Shown in pieces: positions 1 to 7,515 of a stretch of 64,000 nucleotides of DNA (position 1 is its first letter; the number at the start of each line of letters is the position of its first letter). Source of the stretch: Microseira wollei NIES-4236. GTDB lineage: Bacteria > Cyanobacteriota > Cyanobacteriia > Cyanobacteriales > Aerosakkonemataceae. The stretch spans positions 1 to 64,000 of the forward strand of contig NZ_BLAY01000029.1 in assembly GCF_020521235.1 (NCBI RefSeq), written 5' to 3'. The notes under the pieces are model-generated. The model saw only the letters and a list, made by a program, of their open reading frames with translations, did no database searches and had not been told where the DNA came from. Made by a program: the position numbers and the translations under genes.

Positions 1-312
1 TGGGCATCTTGCCCGTCCCGCCCACCCCACAAGAGATTGATTTTGCTTGTGGGATGGGCATCTTGCCCGTCCCGCCCACCCCACAAGAGATTGATTTTGC
101 TTGTGGGATGGGCATCTTGCCCGTCCCGCCCACCCCACAAGAGATTGATTTTGCTTGTGGGATGGGCATCTTGCCCGTCCCACTTGTTAATCGTGCCAGC
201 TCTGAGTTTACTCACGGGCGGGACGCCCACCCCACAAGAGATTGATTTTGCTTGTGGGATGGGCATCTTGCCCGTCCCACTTGTTAATCGTGCCAGCTCT
301 GAGTTTACTCAC
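1..312. repeat. 54-bp tandem repeat array
   Basis: A 54-bp unit containing the short palindrome GGGCATCTTGCCCG and the string CACCCCACAAGAGATTG repeats at 1, 55, 109 and 163. A longer unit that adds TTGTTAATCGTGCCAGCTC follows and is itself repeated (about 180-312). Because 54 is a multiple of 3 the array stays open in several frames, but the deduced peptides are pure repeat and have no ribosome binding site. I therefore do not call a gene. The same GGGTGGGCATCTTGCCCGCC core recurs at about 7185, and a relative (GTGGGGTGGGCGGATCGCC) at 30780-31050. Confidence 0.9.
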
Positions 313-403
313 ATCTTGCACCTGTCAGGATAAACCGGAGTTACGGTTTTGACATCAACTTTTCCAGGTGCAAGATGTGAGCAAAGAGACTTGGGGAACG
401 AGA

Positions 404-757
404 ATGACTGCGGGAATTACTGAATTGAGAAAGCGAAGGGGTAAACTGAGAAAGCTTTCAGCCGAAACGCTGGCGTCAAACACCAAAATATATGCGCGAA
501 TTACTGAAATGAGAAAGCTCAGGGGCTTGATGAGAAAGTAAATTGCCATTTGGCTTGCGGAAAATACCAAAATGAATGCGCGAATTACTGAAATGAGAAA
601 GTGAAGGGGCTTGATGAGAAAGCAGATTGCCATTTGGCTTGCGGAAAATACCAAAATGAATGCGCGAATTACTGAAATGAGAAAGTGAAGGGGCTTCATG
701 AGAAAGCAGATTGCCTGTGTGAGTATTGCCAGAAGAAAGAGAAAGTCGGTTTTGGGC
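404..757. repeat. 84-bp tandem repeat with decayed coding character
   Basis: An 84-bp (28-codon) unit recurs with TGCGCGAATTAC at 493, 577 and 661, preceded by a diverged copy near 410. Read on the plus strand from the ATG at 404, the copies give a basic helical peptide repeat (ITEMRKLRGLMRK, IAIWLAENTKMNAR), interrupted by TAA at 539 and by TGA in later copies. The minus strand is open for 134 codons but encodes only a low-complexity hydrophobic repeat and has no ribosome binding site. The stretch is best read as a decayed coding repeat or a simple repeat; no functional product is claimed. Confidence 0.6.
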
Positions 758-836
758 ATTTGCCCTTGGTGCTGGAATTTACACCGCTATTTTATTGGCT
801 TGGTTGAAAAGCCGGAGTAGTTTCTAGGGAAAGTTG

Positions 837-1451
837 TCAACCCCGCAGCTGAATAACTTTAGACTGGATCTCAAACTCCGGAATCTGCTGAAGTCGAGTT
901 TCGCTCAGATTATACTGCTCACAAACTAAACTGATACGAGCCTGTGAACTTTTAACTTCATTCACCGAATGTGTCAAATTACCGCGAAAATAAAGCAGGG
1001 TATTGGTTTGAGGCTGAATCTGACCAACTTTGTTTCCACGTTCCTGGAGTACCAGTTCTCCTCCTTGCAGGTCAGATGGCACTTGGACATAGAGAACACT
1101 CACAATAATTGGAATGGCGATCAACTGATTATAGTCAGAAAGGCTACAGTCAACGTGTGGCTCTACACGAGTTCCCCCCTCTAGTACTAGGGGATTGAGA
1201 TAAAATGCATTGCAGTCAGGCATCAGGGCAACTCTCAAATACGGTTGGAAGAAGGGAAAGTGCCGTTCAACTTCACCGATGCCTGAGCGTTTAAAGACTA
1301 ATGAAAATCCTTTAGTTCCGGCAAAGCTTTCACTTAGTTGACTCGCTGCTAAATAGGGGGAAGATAGGATTTCCATTCGCAAGGATTCCAGGTAGTCAAG
1401 GGGAAATATTTTTGACTTTAACGAGTAATATGTATTCAGAAGTAGTATCAT
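837..1451 (-). CDS. 2-oxoglutarate/Fe(II)-dependent oxygenase, prolyl-4-hydroxylase-like
   Basis: A 204-residue protein with the features of the 2OG-Fe(II) dioxygenase double-stranded beta-helix. The iron-binding HxD is His99/Asp101 (EPHVDCS), the distal His is His161 (LTHSVNEV), and Arg172 (ARISLVCEQ) is placed to bind 2-oxoglutarate. Such enzymes hydroxylate a C-H bond, usually in a protein, peptide or small molecule, with release of succinate and CO2. The substrate cannot be read from the sequence. It lies about 4 kb from the lanthipeptide precursors, on the same strand as two of them. A tailoring role is possible but not shown, since repeats and another gene lie between. The length is complete for the small P4Hc-like group. 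Confidence 0.8.
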   Translation of the reverse strand: MILLLNTYYSLKSKIFPLDYLESLRMEILSSPYLAASQLSESFAGTKGFSLVFKRSGIGEVERHFPFFQPYLRVALMPDCNAFYLNPLVLEGGTRVEPHVDCSLSDYNQLIAIPIIVSVLYVQVPSDLQGGELVLQERGNKVGQIQPQTNTLLYFRGNLTHSVNEVKSSQARISLVCEQYNLSETRLQQIPEFEIQSKVIQLRG

Positions 1452-1465
1452 AAATTCAATCTCTC

Positions 1466-1716
1466 TATTAACTCATTGCTAGTTATGCTCATGGCTCATG
1501 GCTCATGGCTCATGGCTCATGGCTCATGGCTCATGGCTCATGGCTCATGGCTCATGGCTCATGGCTCATGGCTCATGGCTCATGGCTCATGGCTCATGGC
1601 TAATGGCTCATGGCTCATGGCTCATGGCTCATGGAGGATATTATTGTTGTTTTCTTTACATCTCGCCAGCAATTAGCTATTAGCAACGCCCAAGTTTATA
1701 AATAGCAACTTGCGTT
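1466..1716. mobile_element. MITE-like element with TIR and a CTCATGG heptad array
   Basis: The left end (near 1468-1486, AACTCATTGCTAGTTAT) and right end (near 1697-1716, ATAAATAGCAACTTGCGTTA) form imperfect terminal inverted repeats. The core is about 20 copies of the heptamer CTCATGG (about 1487-1635). The same termini enclose heptad arrays near 29614 and 54284. The reading frames opened by the heptads are not genes. Confidence 0.65.
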
Positions 1717-1840
1717 ATTATATCTCCATAAAAAGTTACCCTTATTGTTCTCAGGAAATCGGCAAAGGTAGCATATTGCTAAACAGAACATTGCCCACCA
1801 GCGAGGAAAGACCTGAATCCTGACACAGCATTTATGTTTT

Positions 1841-1872
1841 CTGTAGAGACGTTACATCTAACGTCTCTACAG
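1841..1872. repeat. TGTAGAGACGT palindrome, intergenic copy
   Basis: CTGTAGAGACGTTA and TAACGTCTCTACAG form a near-perfect hairpin just downstream of the metallo-beta-lactamase-fold gene, where it could act as a terminator for that minus-strand gene. The same palindrome occurs in frame inside the lanM gene at 8462-8493. Confidence 0.7.
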
Positions 1873-1890
1873 GGTAGACAGTTCCAAATG

Positions 1891-3375
1891 TCATCCGACG
1901 TTGATTTGTTGCACCTCTTTACTCTCTGAGTTATTAGGTTCCTTCCATCGCCTAACAAGATGATTTCCTAGCTTCATCAGAACAGTTTTACTTTCATGGG
2001 ATATTGAACTGTTGCCATTACTTTGCGCCCATTTTTCTACTTCTCGATGCCTCACACTCTCGAAAATCTCCTTAGCTGGAAATTTTAGAATAAGAGGGTC
2101 TGCCATTGAATTTTCTCGAGGTTTAGTAATTCCATATTTAGTCGCTATATAGATTTTTTTGAAGCTGCGACCGTAGCCCCCCTGAGTGGCATAATCCCAC
2201 CCTTTGATTTGTTTCAAAAGACCGTATAAACCTGAAGCTGTAATGCAGGTAAAGAAATTAGCCAAAGGATTCCGTCCTGCTTGTGCTTGAATGTTATCTT
2301 GAGAAAAATCAAAGAACCATTGTTTACGGGAATCTGGAAAAACTATTTCTAGTTGATAAATTACTTGCCAATGGCAATGATCTAGGAAAAGGGAATCTTT
2401 CTTTTCCATGATAAACTTAGGCAGATGTAAGCAGACTTCTTCATTAATTGCCTCTCTCATCTCATCGAGATTATAATTATCTGGATTGTCGTCAATTAGG
2501 TTATTCCCTACATTGATCGGTGAAAAAGCTAAGCTGTCTCTATCATCCTCGACCTTTTTGACAAATTGACACATTTCTTTTAGGTGACTAAACTCGCCGT
2601 TTTTAAAGGCTATTATGTCCCCTGGATCGAAAGCAAAGACGTTTTCTTCTATTTCTGGGTAAACCATCTTCACATCTTTACAGAATTGTTCTCGCGTTAC
2701 TGGGAAGACAATTTGGTTCAGCCAAGATGACCCATTGATGAATTTGAAGCCATTGGCTCCGGGAGCGATCGCCTTTGGTTTAATAAAACTTATTAGCTGA
2801 AGCAACTGGCTGTATTCAGAGTAAGGAAAGGACAAACTCTGATTAGTGTGGTAATTAGTTTCTAACATTGGTTGCCAGCCTGCCAATAAGAAATCAATCT
2901 GGGGATAGTGAGATTTTACCAAACTAATTGTATCTAGGCTGACTGCCGTGTCTACCTGATTCCAGCAAACCCCCGATCGATCGGCAAATACTATGCCATA
3001 CTCAGGAACGCGATTCTCAGAGCGAGTTGCTAAAAGACTGGTAGCTCCAAGCTTAACTTCACTAAAATCACTCAAGTGATAGATTTGCGAATATCCCAAT
3101 TTGCGGAGACAAGTTTCTATCAATTTGTCCTTGGGAATTAGGACATCGACTGTTTTTGGTAGATAGGCAAGCGAGCGAATGTCAAAGTGATCCAGATGGT
3201 GGTGAGATATAATTAGCAGATCGAATTCCGGCAAGAGTTCGTGAATCACCTCTCGCTTCGGACATACATCCTCTATGCCTTCGGCGTGGGGGTCCCAAAG
3301 CACCGGGTCCATAAGAATTTTGCAATCTTGCGTTTCTACAAATATTGAAGCGTGTCCAATCATGTGAATTTGCAT
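1891..3375 (-). CDS. metallo-beta-lactamase-fold hydrolase (UlaG-like N-terminus) with a long C-terminal region
   Basis: A 494-residue protein. The N-terminus (MQIHMIGHASIFVE, then LMDPVLWDP) is typical of UlaG-type metallo-beta-lactamase-fold proteins. The metal motif HxHxDH is intact at His58-His63 (SHHHLDHFD). Residues to about 260 complete the MBL fold. The remaining roughly 230 residues are acidic and have no motif that I recognise; the overall layout recalls CMP-sialate hydroxylase-like MBL proteins, but this is only a resemblance. It is cytoplasmic, with no signal peptide. It follows the 2OG oxygenase gene in map order on the same strand, but about 440 bp of repeats separate them, so an operon is unlikely. 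The reaction is unknown. Confidence 0.75.
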   Translation of the reverse strand: MQIHMIGHASIFVETQDCKILMDPVLWDPHAEGIEDVCPKREVIHELLPEFDLLIISHHHLDHFDIRSLAYLPKTVDVLIPKDKLIETCLRKLGYSQIYHLSDFSEVKLGATSLLATRSENRVPEYGIVFADRSGVCWNQVDTAVSLDTISLVKSHYPQIDFLLAGWQPMLETNYHTNQSLSFPYSEYSQLLQLISFIKPKAIAPGANGFKFINGSSWLNQIVFPVTREQFCKDVKMVYPEIEENVFAFDPGDIIAFKNGEFSHLKEMCQFVKKVEDDRDSLAFSPINVGNNLIDDNPDNYNLDEMREAINEEVCLHLPKFIMEKKDSLFLDHCHWQVIYQLEIVFPDSRKQWFFDFSQDNIQAQAGRNPLANFFTCITASGLYGLLKQIKGWDYATQGGYGRSFKKIYIATKYGITKPRENSMADPLILKFPAKEIFESVRHREVEKWAQSNGNSSISHESKTVLMKLGNHLVRRWKEPNNSESKEVQQINVG

Positions 3376-3393
3376 GGCTCACCTCTGTTGTTA

Positions 3394-3527
3394 CTACAGC
3401 GATTTTTAATTCTTTTGACCACACCGTAGGGGCACGGCGTAGGTAGGATTTCGGTTTCATCACAAGACTGAAGGGTGCCGTGCCCCTTCTAGCGATTTGT
3501 ATTCCACCAAGTTGCAAACCGCTATAA
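3394..3527. repeat. palindromic repeat with GGGGCACGGC arms
   Basis: TAGGGGCACGGC at 3427 pairs with GCCGTGCCCCTT at 3477, inside outer arms CTACAGCGATTTTT and AACCGCTATA. This structure resembles dispersed cyanobacterial palindromic repeats. It fills the space upstream of the MBL-fold gene. The rest of 3528-3860 has only a short AATTAGC heptad run (about 3655-3686) and no supported gene. Confidence 0.6.
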
Positions 3528-3860
3528 AATTCTGACTTTGGCAGAAAGCGGAGCGCTACATTAGAAGAATATCGGACGCCTTTGCCACTCCCTGATTAAG
3601 AAGTGATATCGTTGACCGTTGCTAAGGAATTACGACCTGTAGGGGCTTTTTCCCAATTAGCAATTAGCAATTAGCAATTACCAAGAAAGGCCAATCATTC
3701 CGATGCAACCTGATTTGATATGATTTGATAACGCCAACTATTTACAAGTTTGCTGAAAACTTTACAGGGTTACAATGCAAAACCTTTCGGTAAAATTATC
3801 AGTTTTTTCGTTGTTGTCAGAATAGGTAGTGAAAACGAAGCTCGACGAGAAAAACAGGTA

Positions 3861-3880
3861 AAGGCTGCGTAGGCAGCCTT
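3861..3880 (-). terminator. hairpin downstream of the S8 protease
   Basis: AAGGCTGC-GTAG-GCAGCCTT is a perfect 8-bp hairpin about 20 bases after the protease stop codon on the minus strand. It probably ends that transcript. Confidence 0.6.
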
Positions 3881-3899
3881 TGTTTGTGTAGCCGCGCCT

Positions 3900-5057
3900 T
3901 CAGGCGTTAGGCAGTGGTTTCAGGAATAGAGCGATCGCAACAGCAACACACAGCAAGGCTGGGATTGCGGAAGGTTCGGGGACTGGTTTTGCTTCCACGC
4001 CTAGCGCTGCGATCGCTTTGTCCCCCCGAATCAAGCCAAAGCCAAGTCTGGAGTCGAAACCAGACGAAGGGCTAACAGCCGTATTTCTCAGAACGCTATA
4101 GATCTCAGTGGGTGTTGCGCTTGGGTCTCCTTGCAGTAACAGCGCAGCTACCGCAGCCGTATATGGAGCCGACGCCGAGGTACCAAAGAAGCTGAAGAAG
4201 CCTGGGTTAATATCACGACGAGCGCCTCCACCCAAATCGAAGGAAATCGGTAGCGCATCCGGACCCACAACATCAGGCTTGAACAAACCAGGGTTGCCTT
4301 GGGAAGAAAAGGGTTCTATTTGCCCCTGCTCTACAACAACACCGAACGCTCGGTTGAAGTAGGATGGCAGGTTTCCGTAGTACACTGCTCCAACGGTGAG
4401 CGCATTTGAGTTATTTGCGTGCCCGTATATTGGAAAGTCGGATGCATTACCAGCAGCAGTGAAGTAAGAAACTCCCTGATTAAATACCGTAGTAATCGCC
4501 TGATTGATCGGCCCGTTGGGAGGCTCGAGATCTAAGAAATCTAACGGTACATCAGGAGTATCCTGAGGTTCATAACCGATATCATCGACGATGATGTCAG
4601 CCCCGGCAGCCGCTAGAGCCTGAATGCCTTGAGCTAATTGATCCACGCCGCCCGCACCTGTGTGGAACACCAAGTTAGCACCTGGAGCCACAGCATGGAT
4701 CAGCTGCGCTATGGCGCGACCTTCATCTGTCGCACCAGGCTGAGCGAAGTCTTTTAGCACTTTAACGTTAGATGGTAGATAGCCGTTGGCGATGTTAGTT
4801 GCATAGGTATCCAAATTGCCAAAGGTGTCGAATGTTTCTGCGGTGCTGAAGCTATCGGATAGGAAACCGATAGTGATTCCGGTGCCGTCTAGACCGTAGC
4901 GATCGCGCAAAACATCAACTCCTGTAGCTTTGGCTGCTGGTTCAATCGGCAGGGTGAACGTAGCCGCCTGGACTTGAGCAACAAAGCTCCCAAGTACAGC
5001 GGTTGTTGCGATCGCCCCTGACGTAACAATTTTCTGTAGGAGTCTCAAATCTCTCAT
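3900..5057 (-). CDS. exported S8/S53-like serine protease with PEP-CTERM sorting signal
   Basis: A 385-residue exported protease. A signal peptide occupies about residues 1-31 (basic start, then IVTSGAIATTAVLGS, cut near VQA-A). The peptidase core has Asp68 (GFLSDSF), Asn204 (TAAGNAS) as oxyanion residue and Ser294 (FFGTSASAPYTAA). Where subtilisins carry HGT, this protein has DEGRA with Glu112, so the likely triad is Ser-Glu-Asp as in sedolisins. The C-terminus (359-385) is a PEP-CTERM signal: VPEPS, a hydrophobic helix, then a short polar tail. The gene lies directly downstream of a lanthipeptide precursor on the same strand, and a piece of its 5' end is duplicated between the precursors. 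A role in maturing or degrading the secreted peptides is an inference. The start is supported by the signal peptide and by the matching duplicate at 6003. Confidence 0.85.
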   Translation of the reverse strand: MRDLRLLQKIVTSGAIATTAVLGSFVAQVQAATFTLPIEPAAKATGVDVLRDRYGLDGTGITIGFLSDSFSTAETFDTFGNLDTYATNIANGYLPSNVKVLKDFAQPGATDEGRAIAQLIHAVAPGANLVFHTGAGGVDQLAQGIQALAAAGADIIVDDIGYEPQDTPDVPLDFLDLEPPNGPINQAITTVFNQGVSYFTAAGNASDFPIYGHANNSNALTVGAVYYGNLPSYFNRAFGVVVEQGQIEPFSSQGNPGLFKPDVVGPDALPISFDLGGGARRDINPGFFSFFGTSASAPYTAAVAALLLQGDPSATPTEIYSVLRNTAVSPSSGFDSRLGFGLIRGDKAIAALGVEAKPVPEPSAIPALLCVAVAIALFLKPLPNA

Positions 5058-5186
5058 AGCGTTTAAGAACCTTGAAGTATAGAAGTTCTCAGCATTAAGG
5101 TTAGGTTTAATTTTCTGGAAAAACTGAGCGAAAGTAAACCCAGTGAACCCATAGGTTTAATTTTCTTAAAAAACTGAGCGAAAGTA

Positions 5187-5232
5187 AACCCAGTGAACCC
5201 AGAGGAATTTTATTTGCTTGGTTCACTGGGTT
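5187..5232 (-). terminator. hairpin after lanthipeptide precursor 1
   Basis: AACCCAGTGAACC pairs with GGTTCACTGGGTT across a 20-base loop, immediately 3' of the precursor on the minus strand. A 50-bp unit containing AACCCAGTGAACCC is tandemly repeated just beyond (from about 5103). Precursor 2 has an equivalent hairpin at 6082-6127. Confidence 0.6.
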
Positions 5233-5279
5233 AGAACAGTTTGGAATTCCAAGTAGTTACTGGCGTGCTAATCTTACGC

Positions 5280-5666
5280 TTACGCTAAGTTGTTGGCACC
5301 CTTTACTTTTCCAAACCAACTCCTAAAACCAACGCAAACTTCAGCGTAGTGACGAGATCCACTTATACAAACACCACCTGCCACTGCCTCCAGGGCTTCT
5401 TCGGATAATTCTCCCTCATCTGTAGTAGTTGGAGCCGGGTTATTTGGCAGTACCAAGTAAACCTTGTTAGCAGTTTCACGGATGACTTCGATTTCCAGGT
5501 CAGTTGGCATTTCTTCACCCGACTCTCTGGCATAAACTGCCTTGGGATTGCTGAGCAATTCTTGCTTGAAGTTCTCATCTTCTAAAGCTCGCTCAATTAG
5601 CTGACGCTCGAATTCAAACCGGGTGTTCATTGCTTGAGAGATCATTTGTTTCAGTTGTTCGTGCAT
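5280..5666 (-). CDS. NHLP-family class II lanthipeptide precursor 1
   Basis: A 128-residue precursor. Residues 1-96 are a nitrile-hydratase-alpha-like leader (ENFKQELLSNPKAVYARESG, then LEIEVIRETANKVYLVLP). The leader ends in LEAVAGG, with the double-Gly cleavage site at 97/98. The predicted 30-residue core starts VCISGSRHYAEVC and carries Cys100, Cys111 and Ser102, Ser104 and Ser116, enough for two (methyl)lanthionine rings, with no Thr. Partners expected from the family are the LanM at 7516 for dehydration and cyclisation, and the C39 peptidase/ABC at 21189 for leader removal and export. An AAGGAG ribosome binding site precedes the ATG. The leader is nearly identical to precursor 2 while the cores differ. 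Confidence 0.92.
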   Translation of the reverse strand: MHEQLKQMISQAMNTRFEFERQLIERALEDENFKQELLSNPKAVYARESGEEMPTDLEIEVIRETANKVYLVLPNNPAPTTTDEGELSEEALEAVAGGVCISGSRHYAEVCVGFRSWFGKVKGANNLA

Positions 5667-5853
5667 TTTATTTTCTCCTTACTATCTTCGGTGAATCTAG
5701 GATTGACACTAACCAGAGTATCGAGGATAAAATAGACCGGCAATTCAATTTCTTTAGGACTGCACCAAAATAAATCAGAGCCAATCAAACCTAAAAAAAT
5801 GCGAGCAATACCGAAAAATTTTGAATTGCGAGTTGCAGCTAGTCTCGTTTAAG

Positions 5854-6003
5854 CTAAAAGTCTAGATCTGTAGCTTTAGCTGCCGATTCAATCGGTAGGG
5901 TGAAGGTAGCAGCTTGCACCACGGCAACGAAGCTTCCGAATGCAGCAGTCGTTGCGATCGCTCCTGACGTAACAATTTTCTGTAGGAGTCTCAAATCTCT
6001 CAT
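5854..6003 (-). pseudogene. duplicated 5' fragment of the S8 PEP-CTERM protease
   Basis: Reading the minus strand from the ATG at 6003 gives 49 codons: MRDLRLLQKIVTSGAIATTA, then AFGSFVAVVQAATFTLPIE, ending SAAKATDLDF and TAG. This matches residues 1 to about 45 of the protease at 3900-5057 with few changes, and then the similarity stops. The upstream sequence is also shared. It is a remnant left when the unit containing the precursor and the protease start was duplicated. The remnant could still encode a secreted peptide, but I treat it as a truncated gene. Confidence 0.85.
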
Positions 6004-6081
6004 AGCTTTTAAGAACCTTGAAGTATAGAAGTTCTCAGCATCAAGGTTAGGTTAATTTTCTGGAAAAACTGAGCGAAAGTA

Positions 6082-6127
6082 AACCCAGTGAACCCAGAGG
6101 AATTTTCTTTGCTGGGTTCACTGGGTT
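6082..6127 (-). terminator. hairpin after lanthipeptide precursor 2
   Basis: AACCCAGTGAACCCA pairs with TGGGTTCACTGGGTT downstream of precursor 2 on the minus strand. It is the duplicate of the hairpin at 5187-5232. Confidence 0.6.
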
Positions 6128-6174
6128 AGAGCAGTTTGGAATTCCAAGTAATTACTGGGGTGCTAAACTGACGC

Positions 6175-6534
6175 TTACACTAGGTCGTTGGCGCTGTACG
6201 TCTTACTGTATTCTTTGCACTTTTTATAGAAAGTCCAAGCGACACAAGTACCACCTGCCACTGCCTCCAGGGCTTCCTCAGACAATTCTTCCTCGGCTAT
6301 AGCAGGGTTAGTTGGCAACACCAAGTAGACCTTGTTTGGAGTTTCTTGGATGACTTCGATTTCCAAGTCTTTTGGCAGTTTTTCACCCGACTCTCTGGCA
6401 TAAACTGCCTTGGGATTGCTGAGCAATTCTTGCTTGAAGTTCTCATCTTCCAAAGCTCGCTCAATTAGCTGACGCTCGAATTGAAACCGGGTGTTCATGG
6501 CTTGAGAGATGATTTGTTTCATTTGTTCGTGCAT
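6175..6534 (-). CDS. NHLP-family class II lanthipeptide precursor 2
   Basis: A 119-residue paralog of precursor 1. The leader (1-93) is almost identical and ends LEAVAGG with Gly94/Gly95. The 24-residue core starts TCVAWTFYKKCKEYS, with Cys97, Cys106, Thr96, Thr101, Thr112, Ser110 and Ser114, so up to two thioether rings are possible. The ribosome binding site AAGGAG and the 5' region match precursor 1. The two genes belong to a tandem duplication that also copied the protease start. The conserved leader with divergent core is the pattern of ProcM-type systems, in which one enzyme serves several substrates. Confidence 0.92.
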   Translation of the reverse strand: MHEQMKQIISQAMNTRFQFERQLIERALEDENFKQELLSNPKAVYARESGEKLPKDLEIEVIQETPNKVYLVLPTNPAIAEEELSEEALEAVAGGTCVAWTFYKKCKEYSKTYSANDLV

Positions 6535-6827
6535 TTTATTTTCTCCTTACTATCTTCTGTCAATCTGGTTTTGACACTAACCATAATAGCGATTGAAAAA
6601 TCGCTCGTCAATTTGATTTTTTTAGGAATGCTTTCAAAAAAAATAGGAGTAATAGGCCGATAAAGTTGAAAAGCATGGGAAAGCATTTATGAAAAGCAAA
6701 GTCAACAATCGAGCAAGCAGGATCTAAAAAATTGTGAGGATTACCGAAATATTTTGGATTGTGATTCTGGTTGGGCATCCTTTAAGCTAAAGCTCTAAGG
6801 ATTGGCAAGACATCCGAGGTTTTTACC
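6535..6827. promoter_or_regulatory. divergent intergenic region between precursors 2 and 3
   Basis: About 290 bases separate the minus-strand precursor 2 from the plus-strand precursor 3, so promoters for both directions must lie here or further upstream. The stretch is AT-rich (for example TTGAAAAATCGC and GAAAAGCATGGGAAAGCAT), but I cannot assign a specific -10 or operator. No other gene is supported. Confidence 0.4.
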
Positions 6828-7178
6828 ATGAATAAGCCAAGATCAACTCGCCAAGAAATCGAAGAAAGAATCATCGCTAAAAGCTGGCAAGATGATGCGT
6901 TCAAGCAAGAGATACTGAATAACCCCAAGGCAGTTTTAAGCCGGGAAATCGGGCAACCACTGCCAGAGGACGTAGAGATCCGGGTAGTCGAAGAAACCCC
7001 TAACATCGTCTATTTAGTTCTGCCGATGAAGCCTATTACACCCGAAGCCGATGCCGAAATATCTGAAGCAGAATTGGATGCGGTAGCTGGTGGTATTGCT
7101 TGTAATCCTTGGCTTCGCACTGTACAGCACTCTTTCTTAATGGTGCCAATGGGCACATGCGTGCGTTGCCCTAGATGA
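6828..7178 (+). CDS. NHLP-family class II lanthipeptide precursor 3
   Basis: A 116-residue precursor on the opposite strand to the other two and in line with lanM. The leader has the NHLP hallmarks (DDAFKQEILNNPKAVLSRE, VEETPNIVYLVLP) and ends ELDAVAGG with Gly88/Gly89. The 27-residue core starts IACNPWLRTVQHSF and ends GTCVRCPR. It holds Cys92, Cys111 and Cys114 plus Thr98, Ser102 and Thr110, equal numbers of Cys and dehydratable residues, so up to three rings. The leader has diverged clearly from the two minus-strand precursors. Its 3' end runs into the palindromic repeat cluster that precedes lanM. Confidence 0.9.
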   Translation: MNKPRSTRQEIEERIIAKSWQDDAFKQEILNNPKAVLSREIGQPLPEDVEIRVVEETPNIVYLVLPMKPITPEADAEISEAELDAVAGGIACNPWLRTVQHSFLMVPMGTCVRCPR

Positions 7179-7184
7179 TTCTTG

Positions 7185-7490
7185 TGGGGTGGGCATCTTG
7201 CCCGCCCAGATATTTCCAAGGACAGGCGAGATAACCATCCGACAAAAACATCAAAATTATCCCGCACATATGCAACGCCCACATCCTGGAGACCAAAGTA
7301 AGCTGCTTTTCTCTCGTTCCCTGGCAAAGCCAGGGAATGAGACCCCAGGAGGCTCTGCCTCCGGCTCCAGGCATCAGAGGCAGAGCCTCTCGGAAAGCAT
7401 TCCCAGGTGGAACCTGGGAACGAGAACGAGAAACCTGGGAACGAGAAACGAGAAACGAGAAAACGCGAAAACGAGAAACAAAGAAAACTG
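7185..7490. repeat. dispersed palindromic repeats upstream of lanM
   Basis: The stretch begins with GGGTGGGCATCTTGCCCGCC. From about 7313 to 7425 it holds a larger imperfect palindrome: CGTTCCCTGGC and CCAGGGAATGAG, then CAGGAGGCTCTGCCTCC and GAGGCAGAGCCTC, ending CCCAGGTGGAACCTGGGAACG. It closes with runs of GAAACGAGAAACGAG. The open frames here are repeat artefacts. No promoter for lanM can be picked out, and its transcript may start within or before the repeats. Confidence 0.7.
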
Positions 7491-7515
7491 AAGGTTCTAA
7501 AAGGTAGCAATTTAG

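Noticed and set aside
9-333. Open frames of 78-98 codons across the 54-bp repeats
   Set aside because: They only translate the tandem repeat, lack ribosome binding sites, and are open because 54 is divisible by three.
355-759. 134-codon minus-strand frame with FLIKPLHFLISVIRAFILVF repeats
   Set aside because: It is open only because of the 84-bp repeat; it has no start signal and low-complexity composition. The plus-strand reading looks more protein-like.
1476-1683. MAHGSWL repeat frames
   Set aside because: Pure translation of the CTCATGG heptamer.
3182-3517. 111-codon minus-strand frame overlapping the MBL-fold gene start
   Set aside because: It uses another frame of the MBL gene and a palindromic repeat; no ribosome binding site.
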